Origin: Sphingobacterium oryzagri
GTDB taxonomy: Bacteria; Bacteroidota; Bacteroidia; Sphingobacteriales; Sphingobacteriaceae
Length of the DNA: 64,000 nt
Assembly (NCBI RefSeq): GCF_028736175.1
Contig: NZ_CP117880.1
Coordinates: 1,860,001 to 1,924,000 of the forward strand
Direction of reading: 5' to 3'
In this document: in pieces, positions 62,208-64,000 of the stretch
Position numbering within the stretch: position 1 is the stretch's first letter
Layout of the letters: every line of letters starts with the position of its first letter
The notes under the pieces: model-generated
What the model saw: the letters and a program-made list of their open reading frames with translations, nothing else
What the model was told of the DNA's origin: nothing
Database searches by the model: none
Program-made: the position numbers and the translations under genes

Positions 62208-62742
62208 AGGTGGTTTATCTTGTTAGCGGACGTAAATATTTGTTGGATTATATTTACTAAAACGTTTAATGTTTATAAAATCGAATGTAGCTCTTTTTTC
62301 TGTAACGACCAAATGGCCTGTATATTAGGTGTTGTCTGTATGCATTTTGTTACGTTTTTTATAAAAAACTGCTTCACTAGATTTGGTTTGTAATAGCTTA
62401 TTTTTAGAAATATATTTAAATGCTGAGCTATCTAAAGCGCCTGTTTGCCGTCGATATTGTACAGGTAAGCAAGTGCCTGAACACCGCTGGTTCTGATGAT
62501 AGCTTGTTGTAAAAACGCTGATTGTTTTACATAAAGACCTGCAAAGGAAAATCGCTGTAGTCTTCTGCAAGAACCGCGAACTTACGCAAATGAAGCAGCC
62601 GATCATATGTCGCTGAAATACTTGCTCGGTTAATCTATTCGATAGACAGCTGCTGGGACTGGTTTTCCTGCGGCAATTGTTTTGATTATCGTAAAATATT
62701 ACCTACACTTACAACGATAATAATCTTAATGAAGGCATCCCT
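62208..62742. other. intergenic, possible decayed coding piece
   Basis: About 535 bases. Promoters for both divergent genes must lie here. On the minus strand, 62450-62590 contains open pieces in two frames that read like protein (AFLQQAIIRTSGVQALAYLYN, ending at a stop; LHLRKFAVLAEDYSD in another frame), which could be a frame-shifted remnant. Not called. Confidence 0.4.
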
Positions 62743-63780
62743 ATGGTTGGTAAACTTTTTAAATATTACTATTTGCATATCATCATCTGGATGTTGTTGT
62801 TGCTTTTTCCGTTTGTCACTTATCTGTATGAGCCGGAGAAGATAAAGGATTTTGAACCTTATTTTTTAATTTCGCATATCGTTAGTGTCGGTTTTTTGGC
62901 GCTCAGTTTTTACTTGCTTACCGCTTACGCCGGGCCCAAATATTTTTTTAGAAAGCGTATCAAATTTCTGTTGTTTGTGCTGCTAGGTTTAAGCGCCTAT
63001 TTGGTTATTAACTACCTTATTGTACATTTCAATCCTACGGGCGACCTGGAAAGGTTGAAGAAAGAGGGTGTACTTTTTGTGCGTATTTTTGTTGGGCCAA
63101 CCATTATTTATTTTCTGTGTATAGTGATCGGAAATATGTTGTTTTTTTACAACGAGCAGGCGAGACAAAAGGAGCTGAACAAGCAGATCGAACTGGAAAA
63201 GACTACGGCCGAACTCAACCTGCTGAAGTTACAGATTAGTCCACACTTTCTGTTCAATACGTTAAACAATATACGCTGGCAGGTAAGAAAGCAACCAGCC
63301 GCGTCAGAAGATTCCATCATCAAGTTGTCCGAGATTTTACGTTATATTATCTACGAAGTAGAAAATAATCGCGTGGAACTGCAGCGCGAGATTGAGCACC
63401 TCAAAAATTTTATGGAGTTGCAAAGCCTTCGACTTCCGGTAGCGGGAGATGTCGTACTGGATGTACAACCAGATCTGAAAAATCGTTTGATTCATCCGCT
63501 GTTGTTTATTCATTTCGTGGAAAATGCATTTAAATACGGTGTCGATAGTAAAACCGAGCCGTCCATCCGCTTTGCATTTATCAATATTGCCGGAGGCATA
63601 GGTTTCCGCTCGCATAACCGTATACTTTCGCAAGGTACTGCGAAAACTACCGATGGAATTGGGCTTAGCAATATCCGTAGGCGACTGGAACTCTTATACC
63701 CTAATAAATATACTCTTTTGATTGAGCAGTCGAATGGATTTTTTGATGTAACACTAGATCTCTATCTCGATGAAAATTAG
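62743..63780 (+). CDS. LytS/YehU-type sensor histidine kinase
   Basis: A 345-residue kinase: four membrane helices (about 8-30, 43-62, 74-95, 118-135), short coiled coil, His_kinase domain with LQISPHFLFNTLNNIRWQV (phospho-acceptor His), then VENAFKYGVDSK and DGIGLSNIRRRLELLY. It overlaps the response regulator gene by 11 bases, so they are translationally coupled. The signal is unknown. Confidence 0.92.
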   Translation: MVGKLFKYYYLHIIIWMLLLLFPFVTYLYEPEKIKDFEPYFLISHIVSVGFLALSFYLLTAYAGPKYFFRKRIKFLLFVLLGLSAYLVINYLIVHFNPTGDLERLKKEGVLFVRIFVGPTIIYFLCIVIGNMLFFYNEQARQKELNKQIELEKTTAELNLLKLQISPHFLFNTLNNIRWQVRKQPAASEDSIIKLSEILRYIIYEVENNRVELQREIEHLKNFMELQSLRLPVAGDVVLDVQPDLKNRLIHPLLFIHFVENAFKYGVDSKTEPSIRFAFINIAGGIGFRSHNRILSQGTAKTTDGIGLSNIRRRLELLYPNKYTLLIEQSNGFFDVTLDLYLDEN

Positions 63781-64000
63781 CTGTATACTGATCGATGACG
63801 AGCCTTTTGCGCTTAATATTCTGGAAGACGACTTGTTACAATTTCCACAAATTGAAGTCCTGGCGAAGTTCAGTAGTCCGCTTGCGGTGATCGATTTTCT
63901 GGCCGAGCATGCCGTAGATTTGATTTTTTCGGATATTCAGATGCCCGAAATGCTTGGTACGCAATTCGTTCGTGGCCTGAATAACGGACCATTGATTATT
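63770..64000 (+). CDS. LytTR-family response regulator (3' end outside window)
   Basis: The first 77 residues of a response regulator, starting ATG 63770 within the last codons of the kinase gene. The receiver domain is clear: CILIDDEPFALNIL with the acidic pair, and the phospho-acceptor Asp55 in IFSDIQMPEMLGT. The DNA-binding domain is beyond the window; a LytTR domain is expected because the kinase is LytS-type (inference). Confidence 0.88.
   Translation, partial: MKISCILIDDEPFALNILEDDLLQFPQIEVLAKFSSPLAVIDFLAEHAVDLIFSDIQMPEMLGTQFVRGLNNGPLII

Overview
The window looks like chromosomal DNA from a member of the Bacteroidota, most likely Sphingobacteriaceae (Sphingobacterium/Pedobacter-like). 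The evidence is the protein families seen: a hybrid two-component system with AraC output, DUF5686, DUF3810, a GLPGLI domain, DUF1080 (3-keto-disaccharide hydrolase), LytS/LytTR pairs, FabV and lipoproteins with Bacteroidota-type signals. Ribosome-binding sites are mostly weak, and a tRNA-His lacks an encoded CCA. No taxonomic search was possible, so this placement is inference.

Layout. 1-8.8 kb holds housekeeping and conserved unknown genes: an HDAC-like deacetylase (cut by the window edge), a nucleoid-associated protein, a DUF3810 metalloprotease-like membrane protein, an MFS exporter, a DUF2891 lipoprotein, a TonB-C protein and HtpG. 8.9-16.6 kb is a fructan/sucrose locus: a periplasmic-sensing hybrid kinase, a divergent sugar porter, a PfkB fructokinase and a secreted GH32 enzyme, with no SusC/SusD pair. 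A tRNA-His follows. 17.2-21.6 kb is an accessory, decayed strip: an intact ISL3-like insertion sequence with 24-bp inverted repeats and an 8-bp target duplication, an orphan lipoprotein, an IS66 relic and a 25-copy 21-bp minisatellite. 21.6-23.5 kb is a LytS/LytTR pair. 24.7-34.4 kb is a minus-strand cassette of small SRPBCC, VOC, DUF1801, DUF1697, DUF6157 and DUF6265 proteins headed by a Crp/Fnr regulator, split by a plus-strand GH51 arabinofuranosidase.

34.6-47.8 kb holds an outer-membrane DUF5686 protein, an RluA-type pseudouridine synthase, aldo/keto reductase, Dps, DoxX, a GLPGLI-PNGase F fusion, FabV, a lipoprotein, an IscA/IscS-type Fe-S pair, MscS and a 48-residue small protein. 48.2-52.9 kb is a glycerol regulon (glpF, glpK, glpD and a divergent DeoR-type regulator). 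It is followed by a Tat-exported Gfo/Idh/MocA oxidoreductase and a large HEAT + double DUF1080 protein, plausibly a 3-keto-glycoside pathway. 57.7-60.9 kb is gene-free and made of nested, modular repeats with several strong stem-loops; it is the least explained part of the window. A Tat-type enolase-superfamily protein and a second LytS/LytTR pair (cut by the window end) close the window.

The best candidates for something undescribed are the 57.7-60.9 kb modular repeat array, in which alternative tail modules keep the same hairpin with different stem sequences; the 21-bp minisatellite; and the 13.5-13.8 kb tandem element, which carries a match to the core of the T7 promoter. None can be assigned a function from sequence alone.
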